From CAZPXZ01 sp965219495 (GTDB lineage: Bacteria > Pseudomonadota > Alphaproteobacteria > Rhodobacterales > CAZPXZ01): DNA of 64,000 nucleotides. The DNA lies in the NCBI GenBank assembly GCA_965219495.1, contig OZ244777.1, positions 744,001-808,000 on the forward strand. Reading direction: 5' to 3'. The translations under genes were made by a program, and so were the position numbers. Of the stretch, positions 39,577 through 48,049 are shown piece by piece. The notes below the pieces were generated by a model that worked only from the letters and a program-made list of their open reading frames with translations, was not told where the DNA came from and searched no databases. Each line of letters starts with the position of its first letter. The stretch's first letter is position 1.

Positions 39577-39951
39577 ATGAAACTTTCATCGGATCCGGAG
39601 GTCTTGGCCGCGCGTCGCGACGCGCGTCGCGAGGCTCTGTCATCGGTTGGCGATCTTCGTCCGGGGTCTCTTCGCCCCCGCTTTCGCAAGTGTGGGAAGT
39701 CGAACTGCCGGTGCAGTCGGGAGGGCGATCGCGGACACGGCCCGAAATGGGTGCTGTCGCGGATGGTCGCGGGGAAGATGCGCATCTGGGCGATCCCCGA
39801 CGACGCGTTGGAGGAAACGCAGCGGCAGGTCAACGAATGCCGCCGGTTTCGCGACCTGGTTCGGGAGATGATCGAAGTGGGCGGCAAGTTATGCGAAGTT
39901 CGGCTTTCTGCGCTGGGGAAGCCGGCCCGGCCGGCGAAAATGGGGGCTTGA
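39577..39951 (+). CDS. ISKra4-associated DUF6788-like protein
   Basis: The product is a small basic protein with the pattern RPGSLRPRFRKCGKSNCRC, which is typical of proteins encoded at the start of ISKra4-family elements. It has a helix-rich region from residue 70. It overlaps or precedes the transposase frame in this element. The frame is intact, although the adjacent transposase is not. Function is unknown, and a DNA-binding role is inferred. Confidence 0.7.
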   Translation: MKLSSDPEVLAARRDARREALSSVGDLRPGSLRPRFRKCGKSNCRCSREGDRGHGPKWVLSRMVAGKMRIWAIPDDALEETQRQVNECRRFRDLVREMIEVGGKLCEVRLSALGKPARPAKMGA

Positions 39952-41177
39952 AAGAACGGCTCGGGGCGGAGATCGGTCCCGAGGTCGCGGCGCTGGTCGG
40001 CGACGGGGCGGCGGACGGCATCGGCTTTGAAGCGATGGAGACGGCGGTTCGCAGGGAGGTATTGCGGATCGCGGACCGGGTGCGGAGTTCTGGCACACTT
40101 GACCAAGAATCAGAAAACACTTGACCAAGATTCTTATGACATTTGAACGGTTCATCCGTTTGGAACGGATGCTTTGGGGGCCTCCTTCTTGTTGTGAACG
40201 GGAAGGGCGCCGGAGGCGCCCCGGGGCGGCCACGGGCTGCCCCTGACGGACGGAGCGTATGCGACGTCCGCCCGGGTTTCAACGGGTCTTGCGCGGCGGC
40301 GGACGAAACCAGCTTCGCCAAAGCCAACGGGTTGATGCGGGTTCTAGCCGGGCTGCGGGTCGACACCAGTCAGGTCGAACGCGCCGCCGAAGCGCCGGGC
40401 GCCGAGGACGAGCGGCATCGGGTGGAGAGCACGGGAGCGTTTGCTTCGACCCTGTATCTGGGCATGGACGGAACCGGCGTTCCGGTGCGGCCTTCGGAAT
40501 GCGCGGGACGTCCCGACAAGCAGCTCGACGGCTGGTCGAAAACTCGGGAGGTCAAGCTGGTCACTCTGTGGACTGCGGAGAAGCGGGATCCGCACGGCGT
40601 TCCGATGCGCGACCCCGGGTCGGTCAGCCATTCCGCCGCGATCGAGAGCGCCGCCAGCCGCGATACCGACAAGGAACAATCCGATTTCGCCCAACGCGTT
40701 GAGCGGGAAGCGCGCCGGCGCGGGTTCCCGCAAGCGCAACGGCGCGTCATCCTTGGCGATGGCGCACGTTGGATTTGGGGGATCGCCCAGGAGGTCTTCC
40801 CCGGAGCCATCCAGATCGTCGATCTGTTTCATACCAAAGAACATCTGTGGGGCGTCGCCAAGGCGATCTATGGCGCCCCCGGCAGTCTCGCCGAAAAGTG
40901 GGCGGAAAAACGCTGCAACGAACTCGAACGCGGAGATCTCGATGCTGTCATCAAGGCTCTGCGTCGACTCGGAAACAGGGAAGAAGCCATTACCTGCACC
41001 AACTACATCAAGAACAACCGCAGCAGAATGCAATATCACCATTTCCCTCAGCAGGGCTTATGCGTTTCCAGCAGCGTCCTCGAGGCCGGATGCAAAACGC
41101 CATCGGTGCCCGGCTCAAGGGCGGCGGAATGCGCAGGACGGTAGATGGCGCAAACGCCATCATTGCGCTCCGCTGTT

Positions 41178-43280
41178 CCCATCTTCACCATTTTGCCTTT
41201 CTCCGGAACGCTAACCGACTGCAACACAAGGCGCCGCGATTTTGTCGCGGGTCCTGTTGGCACTACGTTTGTGGCTCAGTTCGGCTTGTCCGGCATCCGC
41301 GCACAGCGCCGCCAGGCCTCCGGCTGCAGGCCAAGGGCGACGGCGATAGCGCGGGCTTCGGCGCCGGGCCGGGCATCCTGGCGGATCACGATGCGGCCGC
41401 CTTCGGCGCTCTGCAACGTCGAGGTGATCCGCACCCAGCCGGCCAGCTTGTTGCGGATCGTCCACCAGCTGTCCCGAATGCCGTGCGCCGCCAGCCGGGC
41501 GCGCAGCAGGTGGACGGCGTGGTAGGCCAGCACCGCGATAAACAGATGCGCCGAGATCTGCGCGGACTTGCTGTGCCAGATCGGACGCAATCCCATCTCC
41601 GACTTCAAACTCCGGAATGTGGCTTCCAGGTCGGTTAATCTCCAGTATTGCCGGACCACGGTCTCCAGGTCCCAGTCGGCATGGCTGGTGCGCAGCGCAT
41701 AGCTTCCGGCGCCGGCGTCGTGCAGCGCGTGCCGGTCATTGCGGTTCCAGCGGATGGCGGCCGCCAAGCCCTTCGCCCCGGGCTGCACCTCGATATCGTA
41801 CTGCCGGTGCACCCGCCGGTAGCGTTCCCGCAACCGGCCGAGGCGCTGCAGCACCTTGTCCAGCCGCTTGGTGTGGTTCTTCTTCCCGAGCCCGTCGTGC
41901 AGCGCCCCCAGGGCGGCCTCGAACCGCGCCCGGTGGCGGGCGAGAAAGGCGTCGTCCTTGCGCTGGTGTTCCTCGCTCCACACGCAAAGATGCGCCTCGC
42001 CGTCCTCCGCCACCAGCCGCCAGGCCTTCGCCTGGCGCCCCGCCCGGGTCTTGAAGGCGGCGTCGGCCTCGCGTTGCGGCGGCGGCCCGCCGCCGCGCCG
42101 GACCGTGATCCAGGGATAGCCGCACTGCCGCAGCCAGGCGAGATTCGCCTCGGTGGCGATGCCGGCGTCCATGATGATGGTCGGCTTGTCCGAATCCGAC
42201 GATGCCGGCTGCCCTTCCAGCCTGCGGATGGCGTCCGCCAGCACCCGCGGTTCGGACACATTGCCGGCCAGCACTTCGCTGTGCCGGGGAAACCCGTCCG
42301 CATCCAGCGACAGCGCCAGCGTCGCCAGCGGGCAGTCGTTGCGGTGCTGTTTCGAGCGTCCGAAACGGGCCAGCGGGGAAGCCGGCCGGCCAGTAAAGTG
42401 CACGTTCGTCAAGTCGAAAAACACCACCGTCCCGGAAAGCCCCAGCAAGTCCCGCTCCCGCCCAAACAGCGCTGCCTCGATGCCATCGCGGCGCGCCCAC
42501 AGCATCGCGCAGATCCGGTGCAGCTTGTTCAACCCGAACGGCTTGCCGCCTTCCAGGCCCAGCAACTCCAGCGCCGCGCTCTGCTCCCGCAGCCAGCGGA
42601 ACGCCTCCCGCTCGCTGCAAGGATGGATCATTCGCGCCAGCACCAGCGCCACCGCGATCCGCGCGTCCCGCTCGCTCATGCCAAGGCCCCGCAGCACCTC
42701 CAGGAAGCCGAGCTGCTCCAGTGCCGACAGCGACAGGCGCTCGCAGCCCGAAGAGCGCACCTGCTCGTGCGCAAGACTGTCCAGGCGCACCGCCGCCACC
42801 GCGCCGGATTCCCCCGCCGTCGGATCAAGGCTGCGAAGCTGCAGCCGCCGGCCAATCCCCTCGGCTTCCGCCAATAGTTCTGGATCCGGCTCGAACAGGA
42901 ACGTATCCCTGGCCAGCACCTGCTTCACCAGCAACGTCAACTCCCGCCACCGTTCCGGGGGAACCCCGAAGTCGGCGCCGAGATTGAGCAGCGTTACCTG
43001 CCGCACCCGGTCTCCGATCCGTTCGTTGCGAACCAGGCGGCAGGTGGTATAGCGGGCGCCATCGGCCATGCGGCGGGTCTGGGTCCTGCGAATGAACATG
43101 GCGGGATTTTGCCGGGGCGGCGCGGGCCTGTCAAGGCGGAATCTGACATATTGTGAAGATTATGGCACTACTTCGGCCTTCCCGGAAATCGCATCGTTAC
43201 GCTGCAACGACTTATGCTCGGCAAGACCGCCGGAATCGCCGAATTCCGGCCAAATGGAACGGCGAAATGGTGAACTTGGG
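41178..43280 (-). mobile_element. IS1634-like element B (2.10 kb)
   Basis: The element has inverted repeats CCCATCTTCACCATTTTGCC (left) and CCCAAGTTCACCATTTCGCC (right, reverse strand). The 4-bp duplication TGTT is at 41174-41177 and 43281-43284. Removing it restores ISKra4 codons across the junction (LRC|CVLNGRF). Its end sequences and 4-bp duplication are like those of IS1634-like element A, so both belong to one group. Confidence 0.93.
41276..43099 (-). CDS. IS1634-like transposase, element B
   Basis: The 607-residue product has DDE transposase features: VVFFDLTNVHFTG, the TIIMDAGIATEAN segment, and DLEATFRSLKSEMG in the C-terminal catalytic helix. It is intact. It differs in sequence from the element A transposase but shares size and organisation. 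It runs opposite to the ISKra4 gene it interrupts. Confidence 0.9.
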   Translation of the reverse strand: MFIRRTQTRRMADGARYTTCRLVRNERIGDRVRQVTLLNLGADFGVPPERWRELTLLVKQVLARDTFLFEPDPELLAEAEGIGRRLQLRSLDPTAGESGAVAAVRLDSLAHEQVRSSGCERLSLSALEQLGFLEVLRGLGMSERDARIAVALVLARMIHPCSEREAFRWLREQSAALELLGLEGGKPFGLNKLHRICAMLWARRDGIEAALFGRERDLLGLSGTVVFFDLTNVHFTGRPASPLARFGRSKQHRNDCPLATLALSLDADGFPRHSEVLAGNVSEPRVLADAIRRLEGQPASSDSDKPTIIMDAGIATEANLAWLRQCGYPWITVRRGGGPPPQREADAAFKTRAGRQAKAWRLVAEDGEAHLCVWSEEHQRKDDAFLARHRARFEAALGALHDGLGKKNHTKRLDKVLQRLGRLRERYRRVHRQYDIEVQPGAKGLAAAIRWNRNDRHALHDAGAGSYALRTSHADWDLETVVRQYWRLTDLEATFRSLKSEMGLRPIWHSKSAQISAHLFIAVLAYHAVHLLRARLAAHGIRDSWWTIRNKLAGWVRITSTLQSAEGGRIVIRQDARPGAEARAIAVALGLQPEAWRRCARMPDKPN

Positions 43281-43614
43281 TGTTGCGTGCTGAACGGGCG
43301 CTTTGAAAACTTCTGGAAACACCGGGCAAACGCCGCATGACTAAATCCCGAGAAATCTTTGACGTACACCCTGTTGCAACTGAAATCGGTCGCCTCGAAA
43401 CAAAACCGCACCATAACAGAGCAAACTTCCTGCGGCTTGACGAAGTAATCGAGTGTAGACCAAACTGGGGCTATCTCTACTCCGAAAATTTCCAATCCTT
43501 CTCTGGGGCCGGATTCCAGCGAAATGCCTCACTTGCGTGAAACCGCTGAAATCTGCTTTCCCAAGGCCTGCTCCCGGTCCGATTAGCGCTTCGCCTGGCT
43601 CGCAAGAATCTCTT

Positions 43615-45216
43615 TCAATTTCGGAAGCGAATATGAGCGCAATTGTCCTGGGCGAAGCAAGCCTCCTCGATCGCGCCAGGTAACAGGCGGCCGAGGTCGT
43701 CCGACGTCAACCCCGCTCCAAATTGCCGGGCAGCGACCATGTGTACATACGCCGCGGCGGCAGCCGCGCTCATCGGCTCCAGGCACCGTCCCGCGAACCC
43801 CGCCACCAATCCCGCCAGCACGTCTCCCGCTCCGGCAGTCGCCAGCCAGGGCACCGCCTCCGGCCCGGTGGCCGTGTTCAGGCAGCATTCTCCTTGCGGA
43901 TTGGCGATCACACTGCACGCCCCCTTCAGAAGAACTACCGCGCCCGCGCGCCGGGCCGCTTCCACGGCAATCTCCAGCGTGGATTCTTTCTTGCGGTCCA
44001 GAGAATCAGACGAACCGAAAAACAATCTCCTGAATTCCCCTTCATGGGGTGTCAGCACGGCGCGCCCGGACGGCAACATCGAGAAAAGGGTTTCTGGATC
44101 TCGATTAAACACGCTGAGCGCATCTGCATCGAGAACTACGACCCGTTGTCCGAACCGATAGTTGAGAGACCGCAACGCGGCTTCCACAAACTCGCGAGTC
44201 CGGGTTCCCGTTCCAGCTCCAGGGCCAATCAAAATGGACCGAATTCGGTCATCGCCCAGCATCGCTTCAAACTCTGCCGCCTGCGCGACAGACCGCACCA
44301 TAACGGCGTCGAGACGGGCAGCATTCTCGGGAACTGCGCCGGGTTCCAGTGCAATCGTCACCAGTCCCGCCCCGGCGCGAAGCGCCGCTCCGGCCGCAAG
44401 CCGCGCGGCGCCGCCCGCACCGGGCGGACCGCCAACCACAACCGTATGTCCATAGTCATATTTGTGCTTCAGCGGGTCGGACTTCGCCAGCTCGAACGGC
44501 CAGCAGGTAGGGTGATTACGATAGATGGCAGGTTTGCTGCTGACTTCTTCAAGAACGACCGGGGGAATTCCGATCGGGATGACCCTGACTTCACCACAGA
44601 GACGAGCGCCCTCTCCCAGAAAATGGCCCGGCCTCGCCCGTTCGAAGGCGACTGTGATTGCCGCTCGAAATGCTTCCCCACTCACACGACCGGTATCGCC
44701 GTTCAGCCCTGACGGCATATCCGCGCTCACCACCGGCACCTCGTGCGCGGCAACAAATTTCACCAATTCCGCAGCTGCGCCCGCCAGCGATCTCGAGAGT
44801 CCTGCACCAAACAATGCATCCACCAAGACGGCACCCCGGTCGAACACGCTACCGACATCCACCGAGTCAAGACCCGATACGGCTCCTCCAGCCTCTCTAA
44901 AGCGGACCGCTGCCCATCTGGCTTCGGCCGTCGTCGGGGGCGAAAACGCATAGACTCTAACCTGCCGGCCAGCATCTCGTAGCTCTTGAGCCGCGATGTA
45001 CCCATCTCCTCCGTTATTGCCCGGCCCGCAAATGACGACGACCGGCCCATCACACCAACATTCCTGAACCACCTCCGCCAAGCCCTTTCCCGCTCGCCCC
45101 ATAAGTTCCTGTACGGAAATCCCAGCTCTTACCGCCAGTCGGTCTGCACGAGCGCTTGCTTCCACGGACAAAAGCGCTCGCTGGGACTTCGCGCGTTCGA
45201 TCGCTTGTTTACGCAT
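43615..45216 (-). CDS. nnr: Bifunctional NAD(P)H-hydrate epimerase/dehydratase
   Basis: The product (about 533 residues from ATG 45216) repairs hydrated NADH/NADPH. The N-terminal epimerase domain has ICGPGNNGGDGYIAA. The C-terminal ADP-dependent dehydratase has KYDYGHTVVVGG, GPGAGTGT, a Walker-like LTPHEGEFRRLF and the signature TAGAGDVLAGL. It is divergent from glnB, an arrangement found in many Alphaproteobacteria. A longer start at 45291 runs into the glnB leader and is not preferred. Confidence 0.94.
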   Translation of the reverse strand: MRKQAIERAKSQRALLSVEASARADRLAVRAGISVQELMGRAGKGLAEVVQECWCDGPVVVICGPGNNGGDGYIAAQELRDAGRQVRVYAFSPPTTAEARWAAVRFREAGGAVSGLDSVDVGSVFDRGAVLVDALFGAGLSRSLAGAAAELVKFVAAHEVPVVSADMPSGLNGDTGRVSGEAFRAAITVAFERARPGHFLGEGARLCGEVRVIPIGIPPVVLEEVSSKPAIYRNHPTCWPFELAKSDPLKHKYDYGHTVVVGGPPGAGGAARLAAGAALRAGAGLVTIALEPGAVPENAARLDAVMVRSVAQAAEFEAMLGDDRIRSILIGPGAGTGTRTREFVEAALRSLNYRFGQRVVVLDADALSVFNRDPETLFSMLPSGRAVLTPHEGEFRRLFFGSSDSLDRKKESTLEIAVEAARRAGAVVLLKGACSVIANPQGECCLNTATGPEAVPWLATAGAGDVLAGLVAGFAGRCLEPMSAAAAAAYVHMVAARQFGAGLTSDDLGRLLPGAIEEACFAQDNCAHIRFRN

Positions 45217-45243
45217 TTGGCGCTCCCCGCTATGCTGCCGCCT

Positions 45244-45275
45244 GCAAGCAATCCCTTTCGAAGGGGTTGCCTTGC
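45244..45275. promoter_or_regulatory. Strong hairpin in the nnr-glnB leader
   Basis: GCAATCCCTT and AAGGGGTTGC pair around a TCG loop with a 10-bp stem. It extends by GCAA/TTGC with one bulged base. The hairpin lies about 30 bases upstream of the glnB start and 28 bases upstream of the nnr start on the other strand. It could be a structured leader or dyad operator. No sigma54 promoter of standard spacing was found next to it. Confidence 0.4.
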
Positions 45276-45305
45276 TCCCAGCCGAAATCATGGAGTTTCG
45301 CAGCG

Positions 45306-45644
45306 ATGAAGAAGATCGAAGCGATCGTCAAACCATTTAAGTTGGACGAAGTCAAGGAGGCGCTCCAGGAAATCGGCATTCAGGGACTCACTGTAATCGA
45401 GGCAAAAGGCTTCGGTCGCCAAAAGGGACATACAGAGCTCTATCGCGGGGCAGAATATGTTGTCGATTTCCTGCCCAAGGTAAAGATCGAGGTCGTGGTG
45501 GCCGATGAACAGATGGATCGCGCCGTGTACGCAATTTCGGAAGTCGCACAAAGTGGAAAGTTCGGCGATGGAAAGATATTTGTTTCTTCCGTGGAACGCG
45601 CCCGTCGCATTCGCACAGGGGAAGAAGGTCCGGACGCTCTGTAA
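45306..45644 (+). CDS. glnB: Nitrogen regulatory protein P-II
   Basis: The 112-residue protein is a PII signal transducer. The uridylylation tyrosine Tyr51 is in the T-loop GHTELYRGAEYVVDF. The C-terminal RTGEEGPDAL matches the family. ATG 45306 was chosen because it matches all PII starts, whereas an upstream frame is not conserved. It lies upstream of glnA and senses 2-oxoglutarate and ATP/ADP to control glutamine synthetase adenylylation. Confidence 0.97.
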   Translation: MKKIEAIVKPFKLDEVKEALQEIGIQGLTVIEAKGFGRQKGHTELYRGAEYVVDFLPKVKIEVVVADEQMDRAVYAISEVAQSGKFGDGKIFVSSVERARRIRTGEEGPDAL

Positions 45645-45759
45645 TGCGGGACATCGGGCCCTCCCGGGATAGCGCAGGTTTGCAGGTGTTGTAACCCTGG
45701 CACATTCAGTTCTTGCGGCCGAAATGAAACTTGGCGTGAAACCATGAGGAGAATCCTAT

Positions 45760-47181
45760 ATGAGCAACAACATGGACGATGCCGCGCAACTTCTGGAGCG
45801 CATCAAATCGGAAAATATCGAGTATGTCGATCTGAGATTTACCGATCCGCGCGGCAAATGGCAGCACCTTACCCTGAGTGCCAATGCACTTGACATGGAC
45901 GCCATTGAAGACGGCGTCATGTTCGACGGCTCGTCCATTGCCGGCTGGAAGGCGATCAACGAATCGGACATGGCTCTAATGTTGGATCCTTCCAGCGCGT
46001 TCATCGACCCGTTTTTCGCACAACCCACTATGGGGGTTGTTTGCGAGATCAACGAGCCCGGCACCGGTGCCCCCTACAGCCGCGACCCGCGCTCCACGGC
46101 GCGAAAGGCGGCGGCCTATCTGCGCCAGACGGGAATCGGCGATACAGCCTATTTTGGTCCGGAAGCCGAATTCTTCGTATTCGACGATGTTCGGTTCCAA
46201 GTAATTCAGAATCGGGTTTCCTACGAAATTGACTCGGAAGAGGGACCGTACAACAGTGCAACTTCTTACGAAATGGGAAATATGGCGCACCGTCCGGGTC
46301 CCAAGGGGGGATACTTCCCGGTACCTCCCGTGGACAGTTGCCAAGACATGCGTTCAGAGATGCTTTCGACCATGGCATCGATGGGCGTGCCGGTCGAGAA
46401 GCACCACCATGAGGTCGCCCCGTCGCAGCACGAACTCGGTTACAGCTTCGGTGAGATGATCCAGACCGCCGACCAACTGCAAATCTACAAGTACGTAATT
46501 CATAATGTCGCTGCGGCCTACGGAAAGACCGCGACATTCATGCCGAAGCCGGTGCTCGAAGATAACGGTTCGGGAATGCACGTGCATCAATCAATCTGGA
46601 AGGATGGAAAACCTCTCTTCGCGGGGTCTCTCTACGCCGATCTATCCGAGTCCTGCCTTTTCTATATCGGTGGCATTTTGAAGCATGCAAAATCGCTTAA
46701 CGCCTTCACGAATCCAGCCACAAATTCCTATAAACGTCTCATTCCCGGCTTCGAGGCTCCGGTGTTGCTGGCATATTCGGCGCGCAACCGCTCCGCCTCC
46801 TGCCGAATTCCTCACACAGCCTCGCCGAATGCAAAGCGTGTCGAAGTGCGCTTTCCCGACCCGACAGCGAATCCGTACCTGGCCTTCTCGGCGATGCTGA
46901 TGGCGGGGCTGGACGGAATTCGCAACAAGATCCATCCCGGCGACGCCATGGACAAGGACCTGTATGCGTTGCCGCCCGAGGAACTGCAAGATATTCCCAC
47001 TGTATGCGGCAGCTTGCGCGAGGCTATCGGAGAAATGGAAAAGAGCCATGACTACCTCACGCAGGGCGATGTGTTCACGGAAGACCAGATCGAAGCATAT
47101 CTCGAACTCAAGTGGGAGGAGGTGTACAGGTTTGAACACACTCCTCACCCGGTGGAGTTTGAACTTTACTATAGCGTTTGA
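45760..47181 (+). CDS. glnA: Glutamine synthetase type I
   Basis: The 473-residue GSI ligates ammonia to glutamate. Clear elements are the latch MFDGSSIAGWKAINESDM, the ATP-binding and metal-site segments of the catalytic core (HHEVAPSQHEL, NGSGMHVHQS), and the adenylylation tyrosine in KDLYALPPEE near residue 400. It is 115 bases after glnB on the same strand and probably co-expressed with it. No unusual features were seen. Confidence 0.98.
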   Translation: MSNNMDDAAQLLERIKSENIEYVDLRFTDPRGKWQHLTLSANALDMDAIEDGVMFDGSSIAGWKAINESDMALMLDPSSAFIDPFFAQPTMGVVCEINEPGTGAPYSRDPRSTARKAAAYLRQTGIGDTAYFGPEAEFFVFDDVRFQVIQNRVSYEIDSEEGPYNSATSYEMGNMAHRPGPKGGYFPVPPVDSCQDMRSEMLSTMASMGVPVEKHHHEVAPSQHELGYSFGEMIQTADQLQIYKYVIHNVAAAYGKTATFMPKPVLEDNGSGMHVHQSIWKDGKPLFAGSLYADLSESCLFYIGGILKHAKSLNAFTNPATNSYKRLIPGFEAPVLLAYSARNRSASCRIPHTASPNAKRVEVRFPDPTANPYLAFSAMLMAGLDGIRNKIHPGDAMDKDLYALPPEELQDIPTVCGSLREAIGEMEKSHDYLTQGDVFTEDQIEAYLELKWEEVYRFEHTPHPVEFELYYSV

Positions 47182-47230
47182 TCTTAGTGGACTGTGTGTG
47201 TAGCAGGCATGCCCGCGATATAAGCCAATC

Positions 47231-47947
47231 ATGGATATCTATCCGGAAATCGAACTCCGGCGGGGAATATCCGTCAGTCTTGTCCGTGGCGAAATGGACA
47301 AGCCGCTCCCCGTCGGACGACCTCCCTTGGACATTGCCAGGCAGTATGCCGAAGAAGGCGCCGAATGGCTTCAGGTCATCGACCTGGACCGTGTCGCGGG
47401 AGATGGTGACAACGACGGGATCGTCACTGAAGTTCTGAAGGCAACCGAGGTTCCGGTGCAGGTGGGCGGAGGAATTCGAACCCTCGCCCGGGCCAGGGAA
47501 TTGATCGATTTGGGCGCAACGCGGATCGTGCTCGGTACCGCCGCGGTTGCTGACCCGGAATTTCTGCGTCAAGTGGTCGCGGCCTACCCGCGGCGCGTCG
47601 TGGTCAGCGTGGATGTTTGGCAGGGGAAAATCTCCATCCACGGCTGGAAAGTGACGACGAGCTACGACCCCCTCGACTATGTGCGCCTTCTCAATAGGTT
47701 GGATCTTGCAGCGATCATTCTCACCGATATCGACCGTGATGTGGACTTACCGGACAGCAGTCTGGCGCTGACCATGCAAGTGGCCGACGCGGCGAAAGTG
47801 CCGGTAATTACCAGCGGCACAATCAAGACGCTGGACGACATTTCCACCGTACGTTTCTTGCGAAATATTTCGGGCGCAGTGGTAGGACGGGCACTGAACA
47901 ACGGTACATTCAGTCTGAGGGAAGCCCTCGCAGTCGCCCGGCAATAG
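47231..47947 (+). CDS. HisA-like TIM-barrel protein (probable non-canonical paralogue)
   Basis: The 238-residue product has the HisA/HisF fold and several HisA landmarks, such as VSVDVWQGKISIHGW and LTDIDRD. The catalytic first-strand Asp is replaced: the segment reads YPEIELRRG where HisA has PAIDLKDG. The usual second-half GG of the phosphate loop is SGT here and DG after the LTDIDRD motif is DV. These changes make a classical HisA reaction doubtful. It follows glnA by 49 bases on the same strand, not a histidine operon. The role is unknown. Confidence 0.65.
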   Translation: MDIYPEIELRRGISVSLVRGEMDKPLPVGRPPLDIARQYAEEGAEWLQVIDLDRVAGDGDNDGIVTEVLKATEVPVQVGGGIRTLARARELIDLGATRIVLGTAAVADPEFLRQVVAAYPRRVVVSVDVWQGKISIHGWKVTTSYDPLDYVRLLNRLDLAAIILTDIDRDVDLPDSSLALTMQVADAAKVPVITSGTIKTLDDISTVRFLRNISGAVVGRALNNGTFSLREALAVARQ

Positions 47948-48049
47948 CCGGAATGCGACAATCCTTGACGCTCCGGGGCGAGAATTCGCCGCCCGCGTTC
48001 CTGAGTGACAGCCAATTGAATAATTGGGTTCCTGGAGAGCAAGATCATC

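Larger units (their letters stand above)
40143..43340 (+). pseudogene. ISKra4 transposase, broken by a frameshift and IS1634-like B
   Basis: The central part shows the family core DETSFAKANGLMRVLAGL and LYLGMDGTGVPVRPSE with the catalytic Asp region, and later DGARWIWGIAQEVFPGAIQIVDLFH. A one-base loss near 41090 shifts the frame, since GCKNAIGARLKGGG continues in a different frame. At 41177 IS1634-like B interrupts it. The last codons CCVLNGRFENFWKHRANAA resume at 43285 and end at 43340. The N-terminal part between 39960 and 40260 is also incomplete. This copy cannot transpose itself. Confidence 0.8.
39483..43371 (+). mobile_element. ISKra4-family element interrupted by another IS
   Basis: The ends match as imperfect inverted repeats (GGGAGTACATCAG left; GGGTGTACGTCAA right on the reverse strand). 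TTGCAAC occurs at 39476-39482 and 43374-43380, consistent with a duplicated target. It contains two transposon-associated genes on the plus strand, the second damaged. IS1634-like element B sits inside it (41178-43280). A central segment around 40090-40260 does not look like the family and may be a scar. Confidence 0.75.

Noticed and set aside
41648..42877. Long plus-strand open frame opposite the element B transposase
   Set aside because: It is the antisense shadow of a GC-rich transposase gene and has no family motif. The minus-strand gene has full DDE features.
45680..45712. Possible sigma54 promoter upstream of glnA (CTGGCAC ... TTGC)
   Set aside because: The distance between the GG and GC elements is about four bases too long for a -24/-12 promoter.
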